Positions 22,111 through 34,100 of a stretch of DNA of 64,000 bases are shown here, in pieces (position 1 is the stretch's first letter; every line of letters starts with the position of its first letter). Where the stretch lies: positions 43,038,001 through 43,102,000 of the forward strand of contig JAZBRS010000029.1 of assembly GCA_037176725.1 (NCBI GenBank), written 5' to 3'. Source of the DNA: Posidonia oceanica. Taxonomy: Eukaryota > Streptophyta > Magnoliopsida > Alismatales > Posidoniaceae. The position numbers and the translations under genes were made by a program. The notes under the pieces were generated by a model. It was not told where the DNA came from. It searched no databases and saw only the letters and a program-made list of their open reading frames with translations.

Positions 22111-23007
22111 GTAAGTCCTTCTGAACCCTTACACAGTATTCATTTGCATACCATTTGCATTCCATGCATTGTTTTTGCTTTCTGATTTCTCGAGCATGTA
22201 GAATAGGACTCCCCCTTCTTATCTATCAACTCTGCCTCGTCTTTTCGTGTACTCTCAAGTGCTTTGTGTTGCGTTTCCCCTAGATTCACCACTAATTGCT
22301 ACTTTCTTCCCCCTTTTCCATGATCCGATCACATCGCGAGCTCTTGACAGCGTGTGAGACACATCGTGGGACATTTTGGTGGGAAACAGTCACAAAACAG
22401 TGGTAATCCTTCCACTTGTTTCCCTTCCCCTTTGTAGGTCTTCACACCTACTTTGCGTGGTCTTTAAATGGCGCTCGTTCTCACACTTGCGCTGTTTACC
22501 TCCCCTTTGCTTCTCCAGCTCTTTTTTTCTAGCATTTGCATCTGCATGGCTTTATCGATGTTTTATCTTGCTTGTTTTGGCACCGTTTTGCGTGCCCGCT
22601 CTATTTTTGGCACCGTTTCGCGTGCCCACTCTGTTTTTGGCACCGTTTTGCATGCCCACTTTGCTTTTGGCACCGTTTCACGTGCCCGCTCTATTTTTGG
22701 CACCTTTTTGCGTGCTCGCTTTGTTTTTGGCACCGTTTTGCATGCCCGCTTTGTTTTCTCGCACCGTTTCGCGTGCCGCTTTGTTTTCTACACCTTTTTG
22801 CGTGCCATTCTTGTTTCTTGCATCGTTTTACGTGCCGTTTTGCTTTCTTGCACCATTTTGCGTGTCGGCCTCGTTTTCTTGCACCGTTTCACGTGTCGCT
22901 CTCGTTTCTCGCATTGTTTCGTGTGTTTTATGCCGTTTTCTCTTGCATGTCGCCTGCATTGCTTGGTTTTACCGCCGTTTTGCTTTTCCATCTGCATTTG
23001 CATATAG
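22111..23007 (+). other. Possible intron inside the Q 5' LTR
   Basis: CCAAG|GTAAGTCC at 22111 is a strong plant splice-donor match. It is followed by T-rich sequence that holds the minisatellite and ends TTTGCATATAG at 23007. The same donor, T-rich filling and acceptor-like end occur in P (4220-5154), the Q 3' LTR (44752-45617) and R (50845-51895). Flanking sequence on both sides is G+C-richer and better conserved. Splicing itself cannot be seen from DNA. Confidence 0.4.
22570..22950 (+). repeat. LTR minisatellite, ~30-bp unit (Q 5' LTR)
   Basis: About 12 units of the type TTTTTGGCACCGTTTTGCGT followed by GCCCGCTTTG. The 3' LTR has the same array, slightly shorter (45215-45560). Confidence 0.85.
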
Positions 23008-23330
23008 GGCAGTGATGCTTACTGCCTGGAGTTCTCACAAGCCAGGTTTCGCCCGGTTCGGAACACAGACAGCGCTGCTGAGCACTTAGACTGCACGTTT
23101 ACTTCCCTACATTGCATCCCACCACTTAGAGCACACCTATGAGCATTCTCTCATGCATTCATTGGCATTTAGGCATTCAAACCTGCATTTCCCTGCGTAT
23201 GCGAGCGTAAGCCTAGAAAGACCGATTCTCAAGCGTGTCGGGGGTGCCTAACACCTTCCCCGCACGTAATAGGAGTTCTTGCCCAGTCTTTTGGCTCGCA
23301 ATGACCATATTGCCCTTATCCTAGGCATGA
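23008..23330 (+). promoter_or_regulatory. Conserved LTR-end block (Q 5' LTR)
   Basis: Same block as at 5155-5470, including GTGTCGGGGGTGCCTAACAC and the C-rich partner that can pair with it. Confidence 0.65.
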
Positions 23331-23589
23331 GTCATCTCATTTGCATTCATTTGCATTTGTTTTCTTTCGCATTGCTTTGCATTGCACTCTTTGCTTGGTT
23401 TTGCGTGTTAACTCACGCATTTCCCTTAGTTTTCCTTGTCTCCCGATAATAGACACGGTGGCGACTCTGAATTGTCTTATCTTCTTCTTTTCTTATCTTC
23501 TCTCCCCTGTTTTAAGTGTTTTCAAGTTGAGCCCTCCTCCTCGGACATAGCTGTTAATAGTAAACCTGATTCTGATTGGGATTACTACA

Positions 23590-24180
23590 GTGGCGACTCT
23601 GCTGGGGATGCTAGACTCCGGCTTTCGCCTTTGCTTTCGCTCGCTTGCTTTGCATCTTTGTGCCTTTGTGCCTTTGTTTGCCTTGTCTGTTTGCTTGTCT
23701 GCCTGTGTCGGTTGCTAGCGCGTCGCACAGTGGCGACTCCGCTGGGGATGCTAGACTCCAGCTTTCGCCTTTGCTTTCGCTCGCTTGCTTTGCATCTTTG
23801 TTTGCCTTTGTGCCTTTGTTGCCTTGTCTGTTTACTTGTCTGCCTGTGTCGGCTCCCAGCGAGTCGCACAGTGGCGACTCCACTAGGGATGCTAGACTTC
23901 AGCTTTTGCCTTTGCTTTCACTTGCTTGCTTTGCATCTTTGTTTGCCTTTGTGCCTTTGTCTGCCTTGTCTGTTTGCTTGTTTGCCTGTGTCGGCTCCCA
24001 GCGAGTCGCACAGTGGCCACTCTGTTGGGGATAGCAGACTCCGGCTTTCGTTCTTGGCTTTTTCGCTCGCCTGTTTTGCAGCTTTGTCTGCCTTTTGTGC
24101 CTTCTTTGCCTGTTTTGCTCGCTTTTCTGTGTAAACTCCTAGCAAGTCGCCTTGTGGCTACTCTGCTTAGGTTTTGCACC
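23590..24180 (+). repeat. Tandem array of PBS-containing 141-bp units
   Basis: Four clear units and one decayed unit start with a PBS-like TGGCGACTC....GGGAT at 23591, 23731, 23872, 24014 and 24155 (steps of 140, 141, 142 and 141 bp). Each continues GCTAGACTCCGGCTTTCGCC, then CTTTG/TGCC-rich sequence, and ends near CGCACAG. The second copy has the best PBS. Leaders of M and N have one unit only. Confidence 0.9.
23591..23609 (+). other. Element Q: primer binding site (tRNA-Arg type)
   Basis: TGGCGACTCTGCTGGGGAT, one base after the LTR end. It has one mismatch to the complement of the plant tRNA-Arg 3' end. A second, perfect match lies 140 bp downstream (23731-23749). Confidence 0.9.
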
Positions 24181-25343
24181 TCCTTTGCCTTGGTTTGCGC
24201 TCTGTTTTGCTTTGCTTTGCCTCTGCTGCTTGTTTACTTATTTGTTTCCTTGCTTCTGCTCTTATTTGCTTTACAGCTTACCTGTCTTTACCTTACTTTA
24301 TCTTACTTACGTATTGTTGCTTTATTTCTTGCACGTTGCATGTCTACATACTTGTTTGGCAATAATACATGCTTTTTGAATGATGAATGCTTTCTTTTAC
24401 ACATTTGCTATGCCACTACATGCGCACATGCCCTGTATATATGCCTGTTGATGTGATGAATGTTTTTCTCTTCATTATCATGCTCACAAACACCCGCACA
24501 TGCCATGCACTTGCCTTTTGCTACGATGTATGCTGTTTGTTTGCCATATTTGACTGATTTTCTTCCCTTTCGCACATGCCATGCCTAGGATAGTAGAGAC
24601 TTGTTTGCTCTCCCTATGGTTAACTAAAAACGGCAAGTAAAAAGAACTTCTAAGAGCAACTAGAGATTTCAAACAATCCTGCACCCCCTTGGTCTAATAA
24701 AACGCGCAAGATAAAAAACTTTAAGCATTTGCATAAGCATCATATAGGGCATGCATTCTTCTCATCTGAGTCTACCTACTAGTTTGCGAAGGATGGTCCC
24801 GACCTCTTGTTCCACTGCTTTTGGCATGGGTCAAGTCAGTTGGTCTGTCCCCCTTTTGTCCAGGAGTCGTGTCGGTGTAGTGGAGTGTACTGCCCACGCT
24901 TTGGCGGGGTCAGGGCCACCAACGCACCACCCTGTTATTTCCTCAGCTTTGGCTAGGAGTTCGACAGGAAGCCTACTTTTTCTGACCTGAGTCGGTGGCC
25001 CGTACACCTGGGGATACCCGAAGCAGATCACCTGCTAGGATACACTAGATAGGTGAGGGGGACATACTAGAAAGCATGCATATCATTCATGCCATCTAAC
25101 TTAACTCACTTGCATCTGTCTTTCAGTTTCTAATCCTTGTTTGTCTCTGTCTGTGTCAGCGGTGATCGGTAAGTGAGTTCCCTTTACTGGAGCCTGAGTA
25201 CCGACCCTTTCTGGCACTCTTATTGCGACCTTATTCGCGACCATTCCCCTTTTGAGCTATCCGCCTTAGCGACGATAGCTCCTATTAGGAATCGCCGTTT
25301 GCATACCCATCGCAGCCCTGTTCTCACGCACTCTAGGTCAGCA
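24181..25343 (+). other. Element Q: leader between the PBS array and gag
   Basis: Non-coding. It is T-rich up to 24700, then contains the conserved leader block (24757-25070), then short sequence up to the gag start. Confidence 0.75.
24757..25070 (+). promoter_or_regulatory. Conserved leader block (Q copy)
   Basis: It starts CTTCTCATCTGAGTCTACC and shares GAAGGAT, GGTCTGTCCCCCTT, GTCGTGTCGGTGT, GGCGGGGTC, CACCACCCTGTTA and CTGAGTCGG in order with the N leader (minus strand 63190 to 62885) and the M leader. Candidate packaging or translation-control RNA; this role is inference. Confidence 0.65.
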
Positions 25344-28110
25344 ATGGCCCAGTACGTCAGTGAGCCTCTCTTCACTCCTGTCATAGAGGGTGTTTCCGCT
25401 CTGGTCCCTCCGGTTGCTCCCTCTGCCTCTCTTGTTCCCCCTCCGACGCTAGAGTTTCCTCCCCTGACGCCTCTAGGATCTCAGTATGTCCTGGGACAGT
25501 AGCAAGCATCTCTTCCTCCGGATCCGGTCGCTGAGTCTATCTTGATGACCATTACTCGTGTTTCGGAGACGCCATTGCCCCCTCCTTCCTAGGGATACGT
25601 CGCCTCTGACATCCCTCCTACCACTGCTGGGACTTTTGCTATAGCGCCTACTCCTCCCGGACAGTCTGTGTCGGTGCCATTTGCCTCTCAATCCTCGCCG
25701 ACACTGCACTCCAGTGTTCCTGCTGACGGAACGCCTGAAGCTCAGTACCAGCACTTGATGGAGCTTGCCCAGAGACTGCAGGGCATGGCTCTATCGATTC
25801 ATCCCTCTTCTGCTCCTGTCGCCCCTGAGGTTCCTTTGAGGCTAGTTCCTGCATTTCATGCATCCACCTCCGCCTCGACCATCGTCGCAACTGCTCACGG
25901 TTCCGACGATGGGGGCCCGGTTACTGCCTCCTTCTGCACAACACTTAGCACAGCACGCTCCTCTTCCCCCTGGTGGCCAGTCCTTTGGGCTGGCTAGAGC
26001 CCAGTACTCCACTGGCTCGCTGTCTGGCACCCCGCCTGTACAGCAACTGGTGCTCCAACATCCTACTCCTCCCACAGCATAGCATGTCTTCTACCCTCCT
26101 CCCTTGCATTAGGCCCAGAACCCTGCATTCATCCCAGCATACACAGTTCCCCAGCACGGATACGCCAGCCATCCCGTTGCTCCACCAGGCGACGCTATGG
26201 TAGATCTGGAGGAGCACTTAGGTGCGACCCATTCGGCGTATGTGCTCACTACCCCTGCCAATCTCTCTCTTGTGGTAGCAAATCCAGACCCCATCAACAA
26301 CCGGATGGACGTCGTGGAAAAGGCACTACGACTAGTGCAGGGTACTGAGCACCAGACCTACCAATTTCGGGACCTCTGCTGCTTTCCAGAGGCGGTACTC
26401 CCTCCGAAGTTCAAAATCCCGGACTTCGAGAAATACAATGGTAGGGGTTGCCTCGTAGCACACCTAAAGGCGTATTGCAGTGATCTCGCTCAGCTTCAGG
26501 CTGACGAGAGGTTGCTGATCCGCCTGTTCCAGAAGAGCTTGACCGGGCTGGCACTCAAGTGGTTCAAATCGCTTGATATGTCAGCCATCAAGACTTGGAA
26601 CGACCTCAGTCAGGCGTTCCTGGAACAGTACTCCTTCAACCTCCATCTAGTCCCAAAGCAGGTGGACTTGATCGCAATTAAGCAGAATTCCAGCGAGCCG
26701 TTCGGGGAGTATGTCAGCCGCTGGCGCGCCCTTGCCTCACAAGTCTGAGATAGATCCTCTGACGAGGAGTCTATCGAAATCGTTATCAAAGGGGTGTAGC
26801 CATCTCTTAGAGCTCTGCTTAGCATTCAGCCAGTCACTACTTTTGTAGCACTTATCCGAGCTGGAGCGCGCGTGGAGAGTTCTTTGTGGAGTGGCAACTT
26901 CCCGGCTCTCTCTGCGTTCGCTAAGCAGGCCGCGATCAGCAGTAACAGTGCCAACAGCAGCGCCTCCAACAACAACAGCGGCAGCAGCAACAACCGACCA
27001 AAGAAGAAGGACTCGCCGAAAATCGCTGTTGCATTCATCGACTCTCCTGCTGTGCCTGTTCACTTGCCATCCCGGCCTGCCCTAGCTCAGATGGTGTATG
27101 CTCCTGCACCTAGGAATCCACCCACACCACAGATCACAACCACCGCTAGACCGGTCTACCCTGCCGCACCGGTTCAGCAAGGCTCATACCAGAGGCAAAG
27201 AAGGCCACCCATTGAGAAGCGGAAATTCGCCCCACTGGTGGAACCGCTCACGGTCATCTTGTCGATGGTTGCATCGCTCCTGAAGTTCCCGGAGGTTCGC
27301 CCGCCCCCAAATCCTTTGCCGCATTGGTTTAAGGCGAAACTCTTCTGCAATTTCCATCGAAGCGTCGGGCATTCGACGGACAATTGCTACTCCCTACGGA
27401 ACGCTATTCAGGACCTTAATCGAATCGGGAACGATTGTGATTGACACGCACGAGGCATCCACTCAAGCACACACACATGCATCTGCACATTTAGCTGTTC
27501 CCCCTCATTCTGGCATCATCCACCAACCCCTACCGGAACACACTTATCCGAGAGGGGCAGGAACCTCAGGCATTCATTCTGTCTTTCCTTCCGAGCCTAC
27601 TACCTCTACTGTAGACCCTTCTGATCTTATTTCTGATATCTCTGAGCCTTTCCCCATCAATCTCTATCGTGCAGCAGTTGCCGACTCCGAGTTGGGAGTT
27701 CACATGATCCGATCGCGTGCCAGGCCAGAGCGCCCCTCCGCACCTCCTGCTGTGCTCCCTCAGGCTCAACCCCCTGTACACCTCCTAGCTAGAGCCCATC
27801 CTACTTCCCCTGTCCACCTCTTAGGGCAGCCTCAGCTAGAATCCCCCATACATCTTTTAGGCAGACCTCAGCCAGCCCCTGCCTTCCCACCCCAACAACC
27901 TTACCATTTAGATAGACCCCAATACCCAGTAGGTCCCCCTGTAACCCCTCCTATGCTTGCAGCACGTGCTCCAGTGGTTATTGATTTAACCCTGGACACC
28001 CATCGCGTCCCTTACAGCTACGCCATAGAAATGTGCGTGGAAGTAATGCGATCGGGGAGGGTCTACAGACCCCAGCACCAGCCATTAGGTAAAATTACCC
28101 CGAACCTGCT
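25344..28110 (+). pseudogene. gag: Element Q: gag and gag-pro linker, broken
   Basis: It starts MAQYVSEP at 25344, the same MAQ start as in M and N. The N-terminal third is Pro/Ser-rich. The gag domain (26197-26760) has KFKIPDFEKYNGRGC, LKAYCSDLAQL, LALKWFKSLD, AFLEQYSFNL and FGEYVSRWR. The zinc knuckle CNFHRSVGHSTDNC is at 27346-27387. A Pro-rich linker with HLLGQPQ-like repeats leads to the CVEVMRSGRVY motif. Gag would form the particle and bind element RNA. Lesions: in-frame TAG at 25500, 25590, 26080, 26110 and 26797; TGA at 26746; one-base frameshifts near 25860-25890, near 27418 (an extra A) and near 28080-28110. N is open in one frame across the first two frameshifts, and both sides of the third are in one frame in N, so these are damage and not programmed shifts. 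Confidence 0.9.
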
Positions 28111-31100
28111 ATGCCCCCACCCTCTAACCAACCCATAGTGGACCCAACCTCAAATCAACCTGTAGCAAGCCAAACCCCTGCTCAGCCTGTAGCGGCCCAA
28201 TCTCCTACCACTACCCCTTTAGAGCTTGCCAAAACAACCCCTCCTATTGCCAAAAAGAACCAACCCAAGGTAGACATAACCTCCCAACTTAAGAAGGTCA
28301 AAGCCGACATTTCCATTTGGGACCTAATCCACACCTCTGTCGAACACCGCGAGGCTTTTCTTCGTGTGTTCCAGGCTGCCTGTGTGTCCCAGTCTATTGA
28401 GCCTTCAGCCTTGGAAAGCATGGTAGGGTTGATTGCGGAGCCTCAGGTCATCTCTTTTACAAGTGATGAGCTACCTCCGGCGGGAATTAATCACAATCAA
28501 CCCCTGTTCATCACGGTTCAGTTCAAAAACTTTCGCATTCCCCTAACACTGGTTGATAACGGGTCAGGCCTTAACGTCTGCCCCTTGCGTACTGCAACCA
28601 AGCTCGGATTCAAAGCCGAGGACATCACGCCAGTCATGAAGGGAATGACAGCTTTTGACAACACCCACCATGATGCTCTGGGGATCATGATTATTCCTCT
28701 TGCCATTGGCCCAGTCGTTTTCGATGTAGAATTCTATGTCGTTGACTTGAAGCCGAACTTCAATCTCCTGCTTGGGCGTCCTTGGCTCTACAAGCATCAG
28801 GTCCTTCCCTCGACCCTCCATCGGATGATAAAGTACCATTACGGCGATGATGTCATTGTCGTCATGGCGGAGAACTTTGAGAAGGAGCGAATCGAGGCAG
28901 TCCCCCCCGTCTCTTCGCAAGCTAACCCGTTTGACCCTGAGACTTCCAAAACCTTGTATCGCGTTAATCGGTGTGAGCCGGTTAACTTCGTTCCTGATCT
29001 TGAACGCGCCAACTCCTTGGCCGTTCACAACAACCCCTTTCGAATGGTCGAGAATGTATGTCACAGGTGGGGTTACATAAAAGGTACACCGCTCGGGCGT
29101 CACGGCCAGGGGATCGCAGAGCCGATCGTAGCGGCGGAGCGAAGGAAATCTGAACGCCTCGGTTATGTGCCCAAGCCCAGCGAAGATCACTGCCTTCAAA
29201 TGAAGAATCAGGAACCTGCCATCCCCAGAGACCTCACTAACTTCACTAGTGCAGGAGTTCTGGGATCAACTGATGATGAAGTCGCGGTGCCAACGGAAGA
29301 TTGGATCTGCGTTGAGGACTACTTCTCAGATGAGGAGCAGTCTGGCACAACAGAGGCAGTCCCAACTGGCAGTAAGGCTCAGAGCAGCACGGAAGCACCC
29401 TGGTCAGTTTGTTCGGCTCTTCCTTCATCAGATACAGCAGACAAATCAGCAAGCTCTGTGGCAGAATTGACAAGCTCCAACATTCCTGTAGCCACATCCA
29501 CATTACAAGCACAGGCAGCAGCAGCAGCTCAGAAGTCAGAGACACTCCTTCTGGCCAAATTAGGCAGGCTACCTACGGTCACAGTCGCATCAGTACCGCT
29601 GTCACTCTCTCTGGAGGGACAGTCAGACAGTTCAGCCAGCAGCGCGACTCGGCCCGCTTCAACAGCCGCATCACCGGGAATGCAGCCGGCGCAGTCAGCT
29701 TCACATCCTCCTGCCGCAAAACAGCAACTTTCATGGCAGGACCCCAAGGCATCAGAGGCCGCACTCTCACCGTCACCACTAGTTGCAGAGGACCAGTTGA
29801 GCATCGTAGCCTCTCGGCCCTTGAGCCCTCAGAAAAGCACCTCTGCTTGCCCTCTAACTGCAATAGTGACTCTGGCAGCATACCCATCTGTAGCCCCGCT
29901 GACCAGTCTGTTTGGATCTCCCATGCCGAAGCTGTCGCTATCAAGTGCTCCCGTGAGCTAGACCATGCAAATACCAAGGGCAGCGATCCATCTTGCAGCC
30001 GGGCCAGTGCCGCAGGCCCCCGACGCCTACTACGTTGACTCACCCTCAGATTAGGAGGAAGGAGTGGCGATAGAAGCCCAGGTCGATTCATGGATGTCCG
30101 ACTTAGAGCTACTTTATCAAGAACAGCTCAAGTCGATGGCAGATGATCTGGCAGAACACCAAGCCGTAGAAAGAAAAGGGAAAGCCGTGGTTACGGAACC
30201 TTCTCTGCGAGTAGACCATGCCTCTATCATGGTCCTAGAAGAAGATTCGGCAATACCGGACTCCCCTAGACCAGATGAGTTCATTACCCTCCAACCAGAA
30301 GGCGGGTCTAGGTGGTTTGTGCAACACTTGCCTCACTTGGGCAGTGTAGCAAGCGGCAGTACCCAGATCAGCCGCCAGTCCGGCATACCCTGCACAGGCA
30401 CACTAGAAGACTCTGAGGAGGAAGCACTAGCAGTCCAAGCAGCAGTAGTAACAGAGCAGAAAGCAGAATCAGCAACAGAATTATCAGCAGCCTTAGTAGC
30501 AAGGCCATCAGCAGTATCAGTGGCAGAATCAGCAAGGCCCTTAGCAGTATCAGCAGAGCTTTCAGCAGAATCAGTCAGGCCAGAGCATATAGAAGAAGTT
30601 GCCAGGACGGAGGTCGCGCACCGAGGCTACAAGAATACTCGAGTAAGCGTGACCATCCTGAAGCGTCACTAGGGCCAAGCAGTGGAACATATATACTCTT
30701 TCGACATCACAAATCCTTCTTTTAAGAAAGAGATCCTCTTGGAACTTCTTGCTTATGGAGAGGAGGATGATACGGGCATGGATGAGACTGACGAACCACT
30801 GCCCGAGTTCCGGCCCTACGACGATGACCCAGAAGGCCCCAACCTTCATGTTGAGGAAGAAATAGAGGTTGTCAATATCGGCACAGCTGAGGAAGTCAGA
30901 GAAGTTCGCATCAGTGCCCAGCTGTCCCCCCAGGCTCGAGTAGAGTTCATCGCATTCCTGAAAGAATATGCGGATGTCTTCGCCTGGAGTTATGAAGATA
31001 TGGTTGGCCTTGACATAGAGATAGTGGTGCACAATCTATCCCTGGACCCAAATGCCAAGCCAGTAAAGCAGAAGCTGAGAAGATGGCGACCGCAGTGGCT

Positions 31101-34100
31101 GCTTATGATCAAAGAAGAGATCATGAAACAGCATAGAGTCAATTTCCTCAAGGTCGTCCTTTATCCTGAATGGCTGGCAAATATTGTACTTGTGCCCAAG
31201 AAAGATGGCCACGTTCGGATCTGCATCGACTATAGGGACCTGAACAAGGCGACTCCCAAGGACGACTTCCCATTGCCTCACATTGACGTCCTAGTCGACA
31301 ATACAGCAGGCCACAAGATGCTCTCCTTCATGGACGGCTTTTCTGGATATAATCAGATCAGAATGGCAGAAGAAGACATGGAAAAGACTTCATTCATCAC
31401 CCCTTGGGGAGTCTTCTGCTACCAAGTCATGCCGTTCGGACTGAAGAATGCTGGTGCAACCTATCAAAGGGCCATAACTGCGCTGTTCCACGATCTCATG
31501 CACTAAGAAGTGGAGGTCTATGTAGACAACATGATTGCTAAAACCAAAGAGCCTGAAGATCATCTTGCCTGTCTAAAGAAGCTCTTTACTCGTCTACGGA
31601 AATACAAGCTGCGCCTGAACCCCAACAAGTGTGTATTCGGGGTATCATCTGGCAAACTGTTGGGCTACATTGTTAGCCAAAGGGGGATTGAAGTGGACCC
31701 GATGAAGGCAAAAGCCATCATGGATATGCCACCCCCTCAGACTGAAAAGGAGGTCAAAGGTCTGCTTGGGCGTTTACAATACATCAGTCACTTCATTGCA
31801 CAGCTTACGCCCATCTGTGAACCTATATTCAAGCTCCTGAAGAAGAATGCGCAGATTCATTGGAGCAAGGAGTGTCAGGCTGCATTTGCCAAGATCAAGC
31901 AGCTGCTGATTAAGCCTCCTGTCTTGGTTCCCCCCACTCTAGGGAGACCCTTGCTTCTCTACCTTTCTACCATGCAGCATTCCATGGGCGCCGTCTTGGG
32001 CCAACATGACGAATCTGGCAGAAAGGAGCACGCCATCTACTACCGAAGCAAGAAGTTCAATGAATGCGAAGCCAGGTACAATACAATAGAGAAGACCTAC
32101 CTGTCCCTCGTCTGGGCTGCACAGAAATTGAGGCACTACATGATGGCATACTCAGTCCAGCTCTTATGCCGACATGATCCAATCAAGTTTCTCTTTCAAA
32201 AACCAGCCATGGTAGGCAGATGTGCTAAGTGGCAGGTGTTGCTGTCTCAGTACGACATCACCTTTGTCATGCAAAAATCCATGAAGGGTCAAGCTATGGC
32301 AGACCATCTTGCTGATCTCCCACTGCTTGAATATCAGCCACTCCAGACGCAGTTTCCAGATGAAGACAAAGATCCTGAAGATTAGGAGCAATGGCAGCTA
32401 TACTTTGATGGTGCCGTAAACAAAAAAGGCCGAGGCATAGGCGCAGTGCTGACAACGCCCTAGGGACAGATGATTCCCTTCTCCACGAAGCTGACCTTCA
32501 AGTGCACCAACAACGAAGCAGAGTACGAGGCATGCATCTTAGGACTGAATGTTGCCCTCGAGCATGAGGTACAGAAGCTGCTGGTGCATGGCGATGCTAT
32601 GCTGGTGATTTCTCAAGTCAATGGCGAGTGGAAAACGAAAGATCCGAAGCTACTGCCATATCATGAGCACTTGCTGAAGCTGATAGAACAATTTGTAAGC
32701 AACTGCTTCACATACATGAACCGAGCAAGGAACGCATATGCAGATGTGCTAGCTACCCTGGCGTCCTGGCTCAGCATACCTGAAGACAGCACAGTGGATG
32801 TATCTGTTACTTGCATTGAGCAGCCTGCACAATGTATGAGCATCGAGGAGGCAGATCCAACAACAGAGGAGCAGCCCTAGTACAAAGACATAAAAGCTTT
32901 CTTGGAGTCTAGCAGCTTTCCACCCGGTACCCCACCAGTGGACAAGAGGACTCTGACGCATCTGGTGTCAAAGTATGTATTGGGGGTGGGACAGTTGTAC
33001 AGAAGATCATACAATCAAATGCTCCTGCGCTGCCTGAAAAAATCAGAGGCTGATACGCTGATGCTTCAAGTGCATGCGGGGACCTACGGCCCGCACATGA
33101 ATGGCATCCTCCTGGCCAAGAAGATAATGCTGGAAGGATACTACTGGTTGACTACGGAGGCCGACTGCTGCCGATTCGTGCGCAGATGCCATAACTGCCA
33201 AGTGCACGGCAACTTTATTCGGGCGCCCCCTCAAGAGCTGCACAGGATGTCGTCGCCATGGCCTTTCTCCACCTGGGGGATTGATGTCATTGGCGCCATC
33301 CACCCTCCAGCTTCTAATGGTCATCGTTACATACTGGTAGCGATTGATTACTTCACTAAATGGGTGGAAGCGACCTCCTACAAGACAGTGACTGCCGTGG
33401 CTACGGAAAAGTTTATCAGAAACATTATCATAGCCCGGTATGGGGTCCCGCATGCAATTATATCTGACAATGGCACAAATTTCATTGCTAAGAGGATCGA
33501 AGACTATCTGTAGAGCTTCAGTATCAAACACCATAGATCCTCGCCTTATCGGCCATAGATGAACGGTGCAGTGGAGTCCGCCAACAAAAATCTGGTCAAA
33601 ATCCTGAAGAAAATGGCAGAAATTCATAAGGACTGGTACGACAAGCTTCCTTACGCACTCTAGGCGTATAGGACATCTGTCCGCACTTCAACAGGTGCCA
33701 CCCCGTACTCTCTGGTGTACGGCATGGAGGCAGTGCTGCCCGTCGAGGTAGAGATCCCCTCACTGTGGATCCTACGCGAAGCTGAGTTGGATGAAGCAGA
33801 ATGGGTCGAAGACCGTTGCGTCCAACTGAACCTGATTGATGAGCACAGGCTGCAAGCTATGCATAATGCTCACTGCTATCAAAAGAGAATGGCCAGGTCT
33901 TACTTGAAGAAAGTTCAGCCAAGAGGCTTCCAAACAGGGGACCTTGTTCTGCGCGCCATTCACTTGCCTGATGGTTGAGGGAAATTCCGACCTAACTGGT
34001 GCGGCCCCTTTGTGGTGAAGCAAGTCTTTTCGGGCGGCGCCGTAACCCTTGAAGATATGGATCAGGTCGAGCAGTCTGAGCCCGTCAACCTCTGTTACCT

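Larger units (their letters stand above)
17739..23589 (+). mobile_element. Element Q: 5' LTR (5851 bp)
   Basis: Layout from the start: an AAACC-rich segment; an A-rich segment with AAACCCTAA motifs (19096-19113); a C/T tract (19205-19470) with TGGGCCCA at 19324; a G+C-richer block (19480-20880); T-rich TTGCAT repeats (20930-21800); an exon-like block with GTAAGT at 22111; the minisatellite (22570-22950); and the conserved end block. A 167-codon Pro/Ser-rich ORF at 19580-20083 is shared only with the other Q LTR, and I do not call it a gene. Compared with the 3' LTR it has about 27 extra bases near 20216-20243. Confidence 0.95.

Noticed and set aside
23591..23749. tRNA-Arg gene fragments
   Set aside because: Only the 3' 18-19 bases match, in the PBS position. 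No cloverleaf is possible.
23436..24134. 232-codon ORF over the LTR end and PBS
   Set aside because: Translation of the 141-bp PBS array (141 is a multiple of 3).
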